The position numbers and the translations under genes are program-made. 64,000 bases of DNA, from the NCBI RefSeq assembly GCF_014648875.1, contig NZ_BMRY01000006.1:1-64000 (forward strand), read 5' to 3'. Shown in pieces: positions 48,044 to 56,779 of the stretch. Positions within the stretch are counted from its first letter, which is position 1. Every line of letters starts with the position of its first letter. The DNA is from Streptomyces parvus (lineage in GTDB: Bacteria; Actinomycetota; Actinomycetes; Streptomycetales; Streptomycetaceae). The notes beneath the pieces are model-generated. The model was not told where the DNA came from. It ran no database searches and was given only the letters and a program-made list of their open reading frames with translations.

Positions 48044-48655
48044 ATGCGTGCACCGGGCGGCCTGCCGAGGCGAGCGGCCAGGGGCCTGCTCTGCGGTTCG
48101 GCGTGCCTGGTCCTCGGTGCCGCGAGCCATGTCGCGGCGGGTGGACATCTGCCCGGCACGGGGGTGCTCGCGCTCCTGTTCCTCGCCCTGACCGTTCAGG
48201 GCGCCCTGCTCCTCGGCGGCCGGAGGCGGCGCTTCGACGTCGTGGTCCTGGTGCTCGGGGCGACCCAGTTCGCCCTGCACAACGCGTTCCACTTCCTCCC
48301 GGCCCCCGGTGGCGGCACGCATCCCGGGATGCCCGCCGGGCACGGGCACGGACCCCAGCACCACATGGCCGGGGCGTCCGGGGACCCCGGGGCCGCGCAT
48401 GCCATGGATGCCGGGATGGCCCTGGCCCACGCGGCGGCCACCCTGGGGTCGGCCCTCTGCGTGCTGTACGGGGAGCGGGTGCTGCGACGCCTCGGTGGGC
48501 TGCTCGCCCCGCGCGTCGTCCTCCGGCCGGCCCCGTCGCTCCCCTGCCCGCCGCGGTCGCGCCCGGTGCCGCCGGTGGTGGTGCGGATCCGGTTCGGGGC
48601 GCTCCTCGCCCGGTCCCGGTCCCGGCGCGGGCCGCCCGTGGCGGCCTCGGCCTGA
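48044..48655 (+). CDS. His/Met-rich membrane protein
   Basis: The 203-aa protein has about four TM helices: three between residues 10 and 80 and one near 130-150. A loop rich in His and Met (about 90-125, with GHGHGPQHHMAG and HAMDAGMALAHA) suggests metal binding, probably copper. The tail is Arg/Pro-rich. No named family is recognised. ATG 48044 is used; GTG 48038 is also possible. The PepSY gene follows after about 118 bp on the same strand and may share its transcript. Confidence 0.7.
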   Translation: MRAPGGLPRRAARGLLCGSACLVLGAASHVAAGGHLPGTGVLALLFLALTVQGALLLGGRRRRFDVVVLVLGATQFALHNAFHFLPAPGGGTHPGMPAGHGHGPQHHMAGASGDPGAAHAMDAGMALAHAAATLGSALCVLYGERVLRRLGGLLAPRVVLRPAPSLPCPPRSRPVPPVVVRIRFGALLARSRSRRGPPVAASA

Positions 48656-48773
48656 CCTCTCCACTCATCTGCCTCATCCGCGCGACGCCGGAACCGCTCC
48701 GGCGTCCCTGAGGCATGCGTGCGGGAGCCGTCGGGCGCGCGTCCGTCACCATCCGCCCCTCCGAGGAGCATCC

Positions 48774-50276
48774 ATGTCCCGCAGAACCGAAGAAATACCG
48801 CAGAACGAGCAGAAACAGAGCGAGCCGGAACAGAACGAACACGGTCCGGCCGACGGGAGACCGGACGGTCCCGCGAAACCCTCGTCCGAGCGGCCGCGCC
48901 CGGCCCGCTCCTGGGCTGAGGTGCGGCATCTCCTGGTCCGGCTGCACTTCTACGCCGGGGTGCTCGTCGCCCCCTTCCTGCTGGTGGCCGCGCTGACCGG
49001 GCTGGCCTACACGCTGACGCCCCAGCTCGACCGGCTCGTCTACGGCGACCAGCTCCGGGTGGAACAGGTCGGCGACGAGGTGCGTCCGCTGGCCGAACAG
49101 ATCGCCGCCGCGCGGGCCGCGTACCCCGAAGGCACCCTGGCGTCGGTGATCACCCCGCCGGGCCCCGAGGACACCACCCGGGTCGTGCTCGCGGTGCCGG
49201 AGCTGGGCGAGAACCAGCGCACGGTGTTCGTCGACCCGTACACCGCCGAGGTGCGGGGCGAGCTGACCACCTGGTTCGGGTCGACGCCGCTCACCACCTG
49301 GCTCGACGACCTGCACCGCAATCTCCACCTCGGCGACACGGGCCGCCTCTACTCCGAGGTCGCCGCGAGCTGGCTGTGGGTGGCCGTCGCGGGCGGCCTG
49401 GTGCTGTGGCTCGGGCGCGCCCGAGGTCTGCGCGCCAGGTCGGCCCGGGGCGTGCTGCTTCCGGACCGTAAGGCCAAGGGCGTACGGCGGACCCGCAGCT
49501 GGCACGCGGCCACTGGGGTGTGGCTGGCGCTGGGGCTGCTGTTCCTGAGCGCCACGGGCCTCACCTGGTCGAACTACGGCGGCGAGCGGTTCGGGCGGCT
49601 GCTGGACGCGGCGAACGGCAACGCCCCGGCCCTGGACACGGCGCTGCCGGGCTCCGATGCCCCTGCCGAGGACCACTCGGAGCACGCCGGGCACGGCAGT
49701 TCCGGCGGCGCGACGGCCGACGCCGATCCGGCGGACTTCGACACGGCCCTGGCCGCGGCCCGGGGCGCGGGACTCGGCGGGATCGTGGAGGTGACGCCCC
49801 CGGCGGACGCGGCGAGCGCGTGGGTCGTGGCGCAGACCGACAACACCTGGCCGGTGCATTACGACCGGGTGGCCGTGGACACCACGAGCGGCGAGATCAC
49901 CTCACGCACCCGTTGGGCCGACCACCCGGCCCTCAACAAGCTCAGCAAGCTGGGCGTGCAGGGCCACATGGGGGTGCTGTTCGGGGTCGCCAACCAGATC
50001 GTGCTGGCGCTGATCGCCCTCGGTCTGACCGCGGTGATCGTCTGGGGCTACCGCATGTGGTGGCTGCGCCGGCCCACCCGGGGCGACCGGCCCGCGCGGG
50101 TCGGCAGGGCCCCCGAGCGCGGGGCGTGGCGGCGGATCCCGCTGCCCGCCCTCGTCCTGGGCATCCCGGCCGTGGCCGCCCTGGGCTGGGCGCTGCCGGT
50201 CCTCGGGGTGACCCTGGCCGGGTTCCTGGTCGTCGACGCGGTGGTGGGGGCGGTGCGCCGGCGGCGTACAGCCTGA
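48774..50276 (+). CDS. PepSY-associated TM protein
   Basis: The 500-aa membrane protein has a charged N-terminus and four to six TM helices (near 60, 190, 245, 405 and 450). It carries the PepSY-associated motifs: RLHFYAGVLVAPFLLVAALTGLAY at the first helix, LDDLHRNLHLGDTGRLYSEVAASWLW, and a late HMGVLFG. A His-rich patch (EDHSEHAGHGSSGG) lies in the extracytoplasmic loop. PepSY_TM proteins are linked to iron-siderophore reduction or metal handling. The family role is only partly known. It ends at a convergent terminator. Confidence 0.87.
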   Translation: MSRRTEEIPQNEQKQSEPEQNEHGPADGRPDGPAKPSSERPRPARSWAEVRHLLVRLHFYAGVLVAPFLLVAALTGLAYTLTPQLDRLVYGDQLRVEQVGDEVRPLAEQIAAARAAYPEGTLASVITPPGPEDTTRVVLAVPELGENQRTVFVDPYTAEVRGELTTWFGSTPLTTWLDDLHRNLHLGDTGRLYSEVAASWLWVAVAGGLVLWLGRARGLRARSARGVLLPDRKAKGVRRTRSWHAATGVWLALGLLFLSATGLTWSNYGGERFGRLLDAANGNAPALDTALPGSDAPAEDHSEHAGHGSSGGATADADPADFDTALAAARGAGLGGIVEVTPPADAASAWVVAQTDNTWPVHYDRVAVDTTSGEITSRTRWADHPALNKLSKLGVQGHMGVLFGVANQIVLALIALGLTAVIVWGYRMWWLRRPTRGDRPARVGRAPERGAWRRIPLPALVLGIPAVAALGWALPVLGVTLAGFLVVDAVVGAVRRRRTA

Positions 50277-50294
50277 CGGTGACGGGGTGAGGCT

Positions 50295-50328
50295 CCCGGG
50301 GCCGGCGGCGAGGAACGCCGGCCCCGGG
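50295..50328. terminator. convergent terminator after the PepSY gene
   Basis: A perfect 13-bp stem (50295-50307 with 50316-50328) has an 8-nt loop. It lies between the convergent PepSY gene (+) and the methyltransferase (-). Confidence 0.8.
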
Positions 50329-50337
50329 ACCGAGCCG

Positions 50338-51120
50338 TCATTTGCGGCCGACGCCCGCGTACATCGCGACGTCCTGCGTGGGCGTCCGGGCCCGCCACGC
50401 GGAGCACGACACCACCCCGGGCTCCAGCAGTTCCAGGCCGTCGAAGTAGCGCGCGACGGCGTCCGGGGTGCGCTGCGTGAGCTTCGGAGTGCCGTGCTCG
50501 TTCCAGAACGCCACCGCCTCGTCGACGTCCGGCATGTCGGGGTGCGTGACCGTGTGGGAGAGGACGAGGTGGCTGCCGGGCGCGAGCGCGTCCATGAGGC
50601 GGCGCACGATCGCGTACGACTGCTCGTCGTCCTCGATGAAGATGACGACCCCGAGCAGCATCAGCGCCACCGGCTGCGAGAGGTCGAGCGTCTTCGCCGC
50701 CGTGGCCAGGATGCCGTCGACGTCCCGCAGATCGGCGTCCAGATAGTCGATGCGCCCCTCGGGCGTCCCGACCAGCAGCGCCTGGGCGTGCGCCAGGACG
50801 AGCGGGTCGTTGTCCACGTACACGACACGGGTGCCGGGGGCGACGCGCTGGGCGACCTCGTGGGTGTTGTCGGCGCTGGGCAGCCCCGTTCCGATGTCCA
50901 GGAACTGCGTGATGCCCTCCTGCTCGGCCAGATGGCGCACCGCCCGCCCCAGGAACAGCCGGTCCGCCTTCGCGTAGTCGCCGATCCCGGGGTGCAGCGC
51001 CCGGATCTCGTCACCGGCCGCCCGGTCGACCGGATAGTTGTCCTTGCCGCCGGTCCAGTAGTTCCAGATGCGGGCGGTGTGCGGCCGGGTGGTGTCGATG
51101 CGCGATTCTATGTCGGTCAC
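50338..51120 (-). CDS. DUF574 SAM-dependent methyltransferase-like protein
   Basis: The 260-aa protein belongs to the Methyltransf_19 (DUF574) group, greatly expanded in Streptomyces. It has the family opening RIDTTRPHTARIWNYWTGGKDNYPVDR, the SAM-binding motif FLDIGTGLPSADNTHEVA, and YVDNDPLVLAHAQALL. The methyl acceptor is not known for any close member that I can name. It is probably monocistronic. Confidence 0.92.
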   Translation of the reverse strand: MTDIESRIDTTRPHTARIWNYWTGGKDNYPVDRAAGDEIRALHPGIGDYAKADRLFLGRAVRHLAEQEGITQFLDIGTGLPSADNTHEVAQRVAPGTRVVYVDNDPLVLAHAQALLVGTPEGRIDYLDADLRDVDGILATAAKTLDLSQPVALMLLGVVIFIEDDEQSYAIVRRLMDALAPGSHLVLSHTVTHPDMPDVDEAVAFWNEHGTPKLTQRTPDAVARYFDGLELLEPGVVSCSAWRARTPTQDVAMYAGVGRK

Positions 51121-51204
51121 GCGTTCAACATAGCGCGCCCCTCTGGCAACTCCGGTACACCGGGGGCGCTTTGCTCACCTCCGGTCCGGCCGCGGCCGCC
51201 CGGG

Positions 51205-54081
51205 TCAGGCGCGCAGCGCCGCGTACGCCTCCAGCCATCCCGACGCCAGCCGGTCGCCGCGCGTGAAGACGGCCGCGCCCCGGCATCCGTCGCCCGCGCC
51301 GGCCTGGCCGGCGGGCGGCAGGAGCAGCGTGGTCTCCTCGCCGTCGGCGATGTGCAGCGTCGTGGCCGCCCCGCTCCACAGGTGGATCGCCGTCCCGGGC
51401 GGGGCCCAGACGCGGACTTCTTCGCCCTGGAGGGCGATGCGGGTTCCGGTGACCCGCTCCGCGAGGAGGGCGCGGTAGCCGTCCCGGGAGATGGCGCAGT
51501 CGCCCGGCGGCGTCGTGCCGTTCCAGTCGGGCGCGTCGATGCCGCGCGCCCGGGCCGCCTTCCACAGACGGGGGACGAGGCCGGGCGCGAGCGGGGCCGT
51601 GGCCATGCGCTCGCACATCCAGAGGAGGCGTCCGGCTCCTCGGCCGGCCCCCAGGGTGCGCCAGCGGATACGGAGGGAGAGGTCGGCGGCGACGACGGCC
51701 ACCCAGGGGTGGACCGTGCCGAGGGGGCCCTGCGCACCGAGCCAGGCCAGGTAGCGCTGGGCCTCCTCCAGGATGCCGGTCATGGAGTCCACGGGGATGC
51801 CCAGGACGTACGCGGGACGGCCGCGGAAGAGGGCGGGCCGGTGCGCCGCGAGGAGCAGGACCGCGCGGGCGAGGTCTCCGGCCCGGGGGCCCTGCTCGTC
51901 CTCGGCCGACGCCGGTGCCTCCGCGCGGGCCGGCCCCCAGGGGGTGTCCGGCTCTTCGGCCGCCGCCCGTCCGGTCTCCCTCAGGGCCGCGCGCAGGGCC
52001 GCCTTCGCCCGCTCGGTGAACGGCGCCTGTTCGAGTACGGGCAGGCAGGTGCTGAGCAGCTCCGCGAGCAGGTCTTCGGCGGCGAGCGGGTCGTCGGGGA
52101 CCGGGGCCCGCCGCAGTGCCGTCGCCAGGTCGTCGGCGAGCACGGCGTCGACCATGAAGCGGCTGGTCAGCCGACCCAGCGCGCTGGGCTCCAGGCGGTC
52201 CTCGTCGGCAGCGGGCCGCAGACAGCCCACCGAGGCGAGGAACTTCGCCGCCTCGTGCAGCGGTTCGACGCTGTCGTGGCCCTGGTACGCGGCGAACGTC
52301 CCGGCCCACCAGCTCTCCGCCTCTTCGAGAGTCGCCAGCCGCTGCTGCACGGCCTCCGCGAGGAGATGGTCGGCCACGTGGTCGGCCAGACGCGACCGCA
52401 CGGTGTATCCGGCGGCCAGCCTGGCCTGCCAGTGGGCCCGTTCCGCCGGGTCGGTGAGCAGGAACGCCCAGCCCTCGCGCTCTCCGGCGCCGATGCGCCC
52501 GGCGCGGCCGAACATCTGCTGGACCATCGACACCTCGACTCGGTCCATGCCGAGGGTGGTGTCGCTGACGATCACCGCGCGGGCGGGCAGATTGACGCCC
52601 GCCGCCACCGTGGAGGTGGCGACCAGGACGTCCGCCTCGCGGGCCCGGAAGGCCTGTTCGGCCTCCCGCTTGTACGGCCAGTCCCGGTAGTGCAGCCGCA
52701 CCCCGGCCCCGGTGCACAGCCGCTCTACGGCTTCGGCGTCGTCCGCGTCCACGCCGACGGTGGAGACGCCCCGGTCCGCGGCCAGCGCGAGCGCCGTCGA
52801 CCGCACCCGGCGCTTGCTCCCGCAGAAGACGAGGACGCTGCCGCCGTCGTCGGTGACCTGCCGGGCGATCCGCACGGCGGCGCCGGTACGGACGGCGGCC
52901 CGCGCCGCCCAGTCCGTCTCCTCGACCGGGTCCAGGAGGGGCAGTTGCCAGGTGAGCCGGGTCGGGCGCCAAGTGGTGCGGAGCAGGCGGGCGCCCAGCC
53001 ACCGGGCCACCTCCTCCGCGTTGGCGACCGTCGCGGACAGGCCGACGATGCGGGTGCCCGCGCTGTCCTCCCGGACGCGGGCGAGCAGCGCCTCCAGTAC
53101 GGCTCCGCGCGTCGGGTCGCCGAGAAGATGGATCTCGTCCACCACCAGGCAGCCGACCTCGGCGAGGGAGTCCCGCAGCGAGCCCGCGCGGCAGATCGCC
53201 TCGAACTTCTCGGTCGTGGCCACCCAGACGTCGGCCGACCGGATCAGCTCCGTGTCCACCGCGGCCTCGCCGGTCAGCCGCACCACCCGCAGCCCGCGGC
53301 TCCGCCACAGCTGGAGGTCACGGTCGAGTTCGTCGGTGAGCGAGCGCTGCGGCACCAGCCAGGCCGCCTTGCGCCCGCGGGTGTACGCCTCCAGCGCCGC
53401 GACCATGCCGATCGGGGTCTTTCCCGCACCCGTCGGCGCCACGACGACCAGATGGCCCCGGCCCTCCAGCACCTCCGGGACGGCAGCGGCCTGGACCGGG
53501 TTGAACGACGGGTGCGGCAGCAGTTCCGCCCAGTCGGCCGGCACCAGGGCTCCGACGGGCACGTAGGTTTCGGCGTCGCCCTCCGGCAACTCCTCCAGCG
53601 CGTCCCACTGGGCGGCGAAGGCGTCCCGGGCCGCGACCGCCCAGGGCCCCGCCGCGGGGGCCGCACCCTCCGGGCCGGCCGTGACCAACTCCGTGCGGCC
53701 GCCTGTGTCGTTCACCGTGCCGACCTGCCCGGCCTCTTCCCAGTATCGGCTGACGCGGCAGGGGACGTCCCGCTCCTCAAGCCATCCCCGCAACTCCTCG
53801 TACTCCGGGCCGTCGGGGAGGATCACCCGCGCGTCCTCGGCCGCCGCGAGCGCCGCTTCGGCCGGGCGCCACGCCGGGTCGGCGGCCTTCCACCACGCCA
53901 GGGCGCGCGGCTCGGTCCCGTCCGGCACGGCCAGGTCCTGCGGCCATGCCGGACCGCCGCCCGCGCGCACTCCCGGCCCCGGCTGCGCCGGAACCCTGGC
54001 GATCGCATTGAGCTGGTCGTACCGCTTCACCCCGAGGTCGGCCGAGACAGAACCCTGTGTACCGGCCTCGTCACTGTGCAT
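51205..54081 (-). CDS. Ski2-like DEAD/DEAH-box helicase
   Basis: A 958-aa SF2 helicase. The N-terminal region of about 200 residues has no obvious domain. The helicase core has Walker A APTGAGKT (Lys221), DEIH near residue 314, SAT, and motif VI QMFGRAGR. Ski2/Hel308/Brr2-type winged-helix and helical C-terminal regions follow, then an unusual beta-rich C-terminal tail. It likely unwinds DNA or RNA. Such long Ski2-like proteins in bacteria are seen with defence islands as well as in repair; the context (C39 peptidase upstream, DUF574 downstream) does not decide. No nuclease or methyltransferase partner is adjacent. Confidence 0.88.
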   Translation of the reverse strand: MHSDEAGTQGSVSADLGVKRYDQLNAIARVPAQPGPGVRAGGGPAWPQDLAVPDGTEPRALAWWKAADPAWRPAEAALAAAEDARVILPDGPEYEELRGWLEERDVPCRVSRYWEEAGQVGTVNDTGGRTELVTAGPEGAAPAAGPWAVAARDAFAAQWDALEELPEGDAETYVPVGALVPADWAELLPHPSFNPVQAAAVPEVLEGRGHLVVVAPTGAGKTPIGMVAALEAYTRGRKAAWLVPQRSLTDELDRDLQLWRSRGLRVVRLTGEAAVDTELIRSADVWVATTEKFEAICRAGSLRDSLAEVGCLVVDEIHLLGDPTRGAVLEALLARVREDSAGTRIVGLSATVANAEEVARWLGARLLRTTWRPTRLTWQLPLLDPVEETDWAARAAVRTGAAVRIARQVTDDGGSVLVFCGSKRRVRSTALALAADRGVSTVGVDADDAEAVERLCTGAGVRLHYRDWPYKREAEQAFRAREADVLVATSTVAAGVNLPARAVIVSDTTLGMDRVEVSMVQQMFGRAGRIGAGEREGWAFLLTDPAERAHWQARLAAGYTVRSRLADHVADHLLAEAVQQRLATLEEAESWWAGTFAAYQGHDSVEPLHEAAKFLASVGCLRPAADEDRLEPSALGRLTSRFMVDAVLADDLATALRRAPVPDDPLAAEDLLAELLSTCLPVLEQAPFTERAKAALRAALRETGRAAAEEPDTPWGPARAEAPASAEDEQGPRAGDLARAVLLLAAHRPALFRGRPAYVLGIPVDSMTGILEEAQRYLAWLGAQGPLGTVHPWVAVVAADLSLRIRWRTLGAGRGAGRLLWMCERMATAPLAPGLVPRLWKAARARGIDAPDWNGTTPPGDCAISRDGYRALLAERVTGTRIALQGEEVRVWAPPGTAIHLWSGAATTLHIADGEETTLLLPPAGQAGAGDGCRGAAVFTRGDRLASGWLEAYAALRA

Positions 54082-54151
54082 GGCTCAACTGTGGCATCCC
54101 ATGATCACCGCGCGCATATGTTTCGGAGGGTTTCCCTTCGATCAGGCGGGC

Positions 54152-55522
54152 TCACAGCAGCCCGAGCGAACGCAGCACGCGCTGCCGGGAAGGCGTCGGC
54201 CGATCGGGCCAGTACACGTAGCAGACGCCGCCCGTCCCGCTCCTGACCTTGCCCTCGGCGTCGTACCGCTTGGTCCTGAGCCAGATGTTCTCGAACTCGC
54301 GCCTGCGGTAGACCCGGCGTACCGCGTCGTTGTCGGGTGACGCGGGGTCGTTCGCGACGACGTCACCCTCCGGGGTGAAACCGATGACCGTCATCAGGTG
54401 GCCCGACGTGCCGTATCCGGCGCCGGTCAGCTCTTCCTTCAGGAAGGACTGGGAGGTGATGACGGGGATTCCGGCGCGGACCAGCCGCTCCACGTCGGTG
54501 AGCGAGCCGAGCCGGGTGACGACGGCGTTCATGTCGCGGTACGTGGCGGCGTAGGCGGCGTTGAACGGCCAGTTGCCGCAGCCCCCGTACTGGTAGTCGT
54601 AGGTGTTGCGGGCGGCGTGGCAGACCTGGGGGTCGGGCAGGCCGGGCTTGACCCAGGCGAGGTCCTCCGCTGTGGGCTTCCGGCCCCAGTACTCGATGAT
54701 CATCTGCGACGAGGTGGGGCTGCACCACGCCTCGCCGCCGTTGTCGTACTCGGGGTACTGCCCGATGTGGATGTTCTGCGAGTAGCGGGGCACGGGCAGT
54801 TCGCGGGCGGGCCCGGGGGCGGTCTCGGGCACGGTGAAGCGGTCGGGCACGTCGGAGGCCATCGCGCCGACCCGCCACACGGTCGGGGTGAGGCGGCTGC
54901 CGGGGGCGCGGTACAGCGTCAGCCGCAGCCGGAAGGAGACCAGGCGTACGCCGCTCGCCGGGTCGTCCACCGCGAGGGTGTCCGTCCACACGGTGCTGCG
55001 CGGGTCGCCCTGGCCGTCGACGGATGTACGCCGGATGTCGCCGTCGCCCGCAGCCCAGCGGCCCATCACGAACCAGGGGGTGTCGGTGCCGTCGGTGTAC
55101 CGGCCGCTCAGCTCGACCTGGATCCAGGTGCCGGCCGGTGTACGGGCGTTCCAGGAGGCGATCACCTCGGTGGCCGGGACGGCGGAGCGGTGGACGGGCG
55201 AGGTCCAGGTGGCGTAGTCCCAGGCGGCCGTCTCCCCGGTGTGCGGGTCGGTGTGGTCGACGCGGCCGGCCGGGGCGGCGATCACCAGGCCGGGGCGGGC
55301 GCCGGGGAGGATCCGGGTGCCGTCGGCGGAGCCGCAGCGCCAGTCGGTGTAGGTGTGCCAGAAGCGGTTGTCCACGAGGGCTGCCGGGGCGGCGGAGGAG
55401 GAGGCTGAGGGTGAGGCCGCGGCGGCGGACGCGGGCGCGGCGGAGGAGGCCACCGTGCCGGCGCTCGCCGCGGCGGCGAGCGCGGCGGTCAGAACGGTTC
55501 TGCGCGAAGTCGGACTGGTCAT
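54152..55522 (-). CDS. secreted C39-like cysteine peptidase
   Basis: The 456-aa protein starts with a Tat-like signal (SRR then a hydrophobic run, about 6-30), so it is exported. A beta-rich N-terminal half precedes a peptidase_C39_2-like domain. Cys267 in EAWCSPTSSQMI is the likely nucleophile, and His375 in SGHLMTVIGF is its partner. The NDPASPDNDAVRR segment carries the Asp. The substrate is unknown; such proteins can process peptides or act on cell-wall peptides. The 5' region contains 15-bp repeats (55570-55643). The helicase follows on the same strand after 70 bp. Confidence 0.88.
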   Translation of the reverse strand: MTSPTSRRTVLTAALAAAASAGTVASSAAPASAAAASPSASSSAAPAALVDNRFWHTYTDWRCGSADGTRILPGARPGLVIAAPAGRVDHTDPHTGETAAWDYATWTSPVHRSAVPATEVIASWNARTPAGTWIQVELSGRYTDGTDTPWFVMGRWAAGDGDIRRTSVDGQGDPRSTVWTDTLAVDDPASGVRLVSFRLRLTLYRAPGSRLTPTVWRVGAMASDVPDRFTVPETAPGPARELPVPRYSQNIHIGQYPEYDNGGEAWCSPTSSQMIIEYWGRKPTAEDLAWVKPGLPDPQVCHAARNTYDYQYGGCGNWPFNAAYAATYRDMNAVVTRLGSLTDVERLVRAGIPVITSQSFLKEELTGAGYGTSGHLMTVIGFTPEGDVVANDPASPDNDAVRRVYRRREFENIWLRTKRYDAEGKVRSGTGGVCYVYWPDRPTPSRQRVLRSLGLL

Positions 55523-55569
55523 GGTCGTGACCCCCGGTCGGATGCGGAAGAAGGTGGTCTGCGGATGCC

Positions 55570-55643
55570 GCGCGGTTCGGTGCCGTGCGGTTCGGTGCCG
55601 TGCGATTCGGGGTGCGGGTGCCGTGCGATTCGGTGCGGTTCGG
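55570..55643. repeat. short tandem repeats upstream of the C39 peptidase
   Basis: The 11-bp core G(T/C)GCG(G/A)TTCGG starts at 55570, 55585, 55600, 55623 and 55633. The first three are spaced exactly 15 bp apart. The array lies 48-121 bp upstream of the C39 start codon. Confidence 0.8.
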
Positions 55644-55790
55644 ATGCCGTGCGGTCCGCCAACTATCCCGGTTCCGGGGCGGATCGGGCCAGCGGTTCGG
55701 CGGTCGCCGCCGAACCAATATGGGTCTGGACCACTGGCATGACCTGCGACGGCTCCCTGGTGCCCGCGTGCCGGAACGTACCCTGGGGCC

Positions 55791-56420
55791 ATGGACGACC
55801 TGGCCCGCCACGCCGATGACCTCGCCGCACTGCCCCCCTCCTGCGGGCCGGTCCGGCTCGTCGCGGTCGACGGACACGCCGGTTCGGGCAAGAGCACCTT
55901 CGCCGCCCGCCTCGCGACGGCGCTGGGCGGCGCCCCGGTCCTTCATCTGGACGATCTCGCCACGCACGAGGAGCTGTTCGGCTGGACGGGGCGGCTGCGG
56001 GAACAGGTGCTCGGGCCGCTCTCGCACGGCGAGCACGCCCGCTATCTCCCGTACGACTGGACGGAGCGCCGCTTCGGGCCGGCCCGGACCCTGGAGCCGG
56101 CCCCGGTGGTGCTGGTGGAGGGGGTCGGCGCGGGCCGCCGGGAGGTGCGGCCGTGGCTGGCGGCGCTCTGCTGGATGGAGCTGGACCGGGAGACGTCCTG
56201 GGAACGGGGCCGGCGCCGGGACGGGGCCGGGCTCACCGGGTTCTGGGACGGGTGGACACGCGCCGAGGAGCGGCATTTCGCCGAGAACCCCTCCCGGCCG
56301 TACGCCGACACTCTGGTACGCCAGTTGCCCGAGGGGTACGTGTGGCTGCCGGGGCCTCGTACGACAGCGGGAGCGAACCGGAACGTCACATACCGTAGCC
56401 AGGACGGCCCGCCATACTGA
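55791..56420 (+). CDS. uridine kinase-like P-loop protein
   Basis: The 209-aa protein has Walker A GHAGSGKS (residues 28-35) and DDLATHEELFGW, which corresponds to the uridine kinase/phosphoribulokinase fold. Its VLVEGVGAGRREVRPWL and LDRETSWERGRRRDGAG regions match nucleoside kinases. It could phosphorylate uridine or cytidine, but some members have unknown substrates. It is divergent from the C39 peptidase. A hairpin lies about 100 bp after the stop. Confidence 0.85.
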   Translation: MDDLARHADDLAALPPSCGPVRLVAVDGHAGSGKSTFAARLATALGGAPVLHLDDLATHEELFGWTGRLREQVLGPLSHGEHARYLPYDWTERRFGPARTLEPAPVVLVEGVGAGRREVRPWLAALCWMELDRETSWERGRRRDGAGLTGFWDGWTRAEERHFAENPSRPYADTLVRQLPEGYVWLPGPRTTAGANRNVTYRSQDGPPY

Positions 56421-56779
56421 GCAGTCGGAAATCGGCCCCGAAGTGCCCCAACTCCGCTTGACCGAGGGGCCTTACTGGTCTTACGTTCTCATTGTGAGGC
56501 TTTTCGGAGCCCCCGCAGACGCGAAGCCCCCGGTTGTTCCCCCGTGATCGGGGGCTTCGCCCTGTGCTCCCGACGCCACTTTGGCGACTACGCAGAGCAA
56601 TACATTCACCCTCGGTGACCACTCCTGAGGGGCGGCCGTTGAGCGGTCCCGCCCCCTGTGCGCGGGTACGATGCACCTCGGTGTGGTCAATTCCCTTCCT
56701 CCACGCCGTGATTCAGCACGCTCAGGTGGGCATGCTGTGCGGGCGGGACATCCTGGGGGCACGGTTTGTGGGGGACCTG
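56421..56779. other. 359-bp region upstream of the EccA-like gene
   Basis: No gene is seen. It contains the hairpin at 56521-56560 and the start region of the EccA-like gene. No tRNA cloverleaf can be drawn here. Confidence 0.55.
56521..56560 (+). terminator. GC-rich hairpin after the uridine kinase-like gene
   Basis: A perfect 12-bp stem (56521-56532 with 56549-56560) has a 16-nt loop. There is no T tract. It may end the kinase transcript or be a leader structure for the next gene. Confidence 0.5.

Noticed and set aside
50287..54246. Plus-strand frame of 1,319 codons
   Set aside because: Antisense to the methyltransferase and helicase genes, both with clear motifs.
56421..56779. Possible tRNA or other RNA gene before the EccA-like gene
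   Set aside because: A hairpin is present but no cloverleaf, anticodon arm or CCA-adjacent acceptor stem can be drawn.
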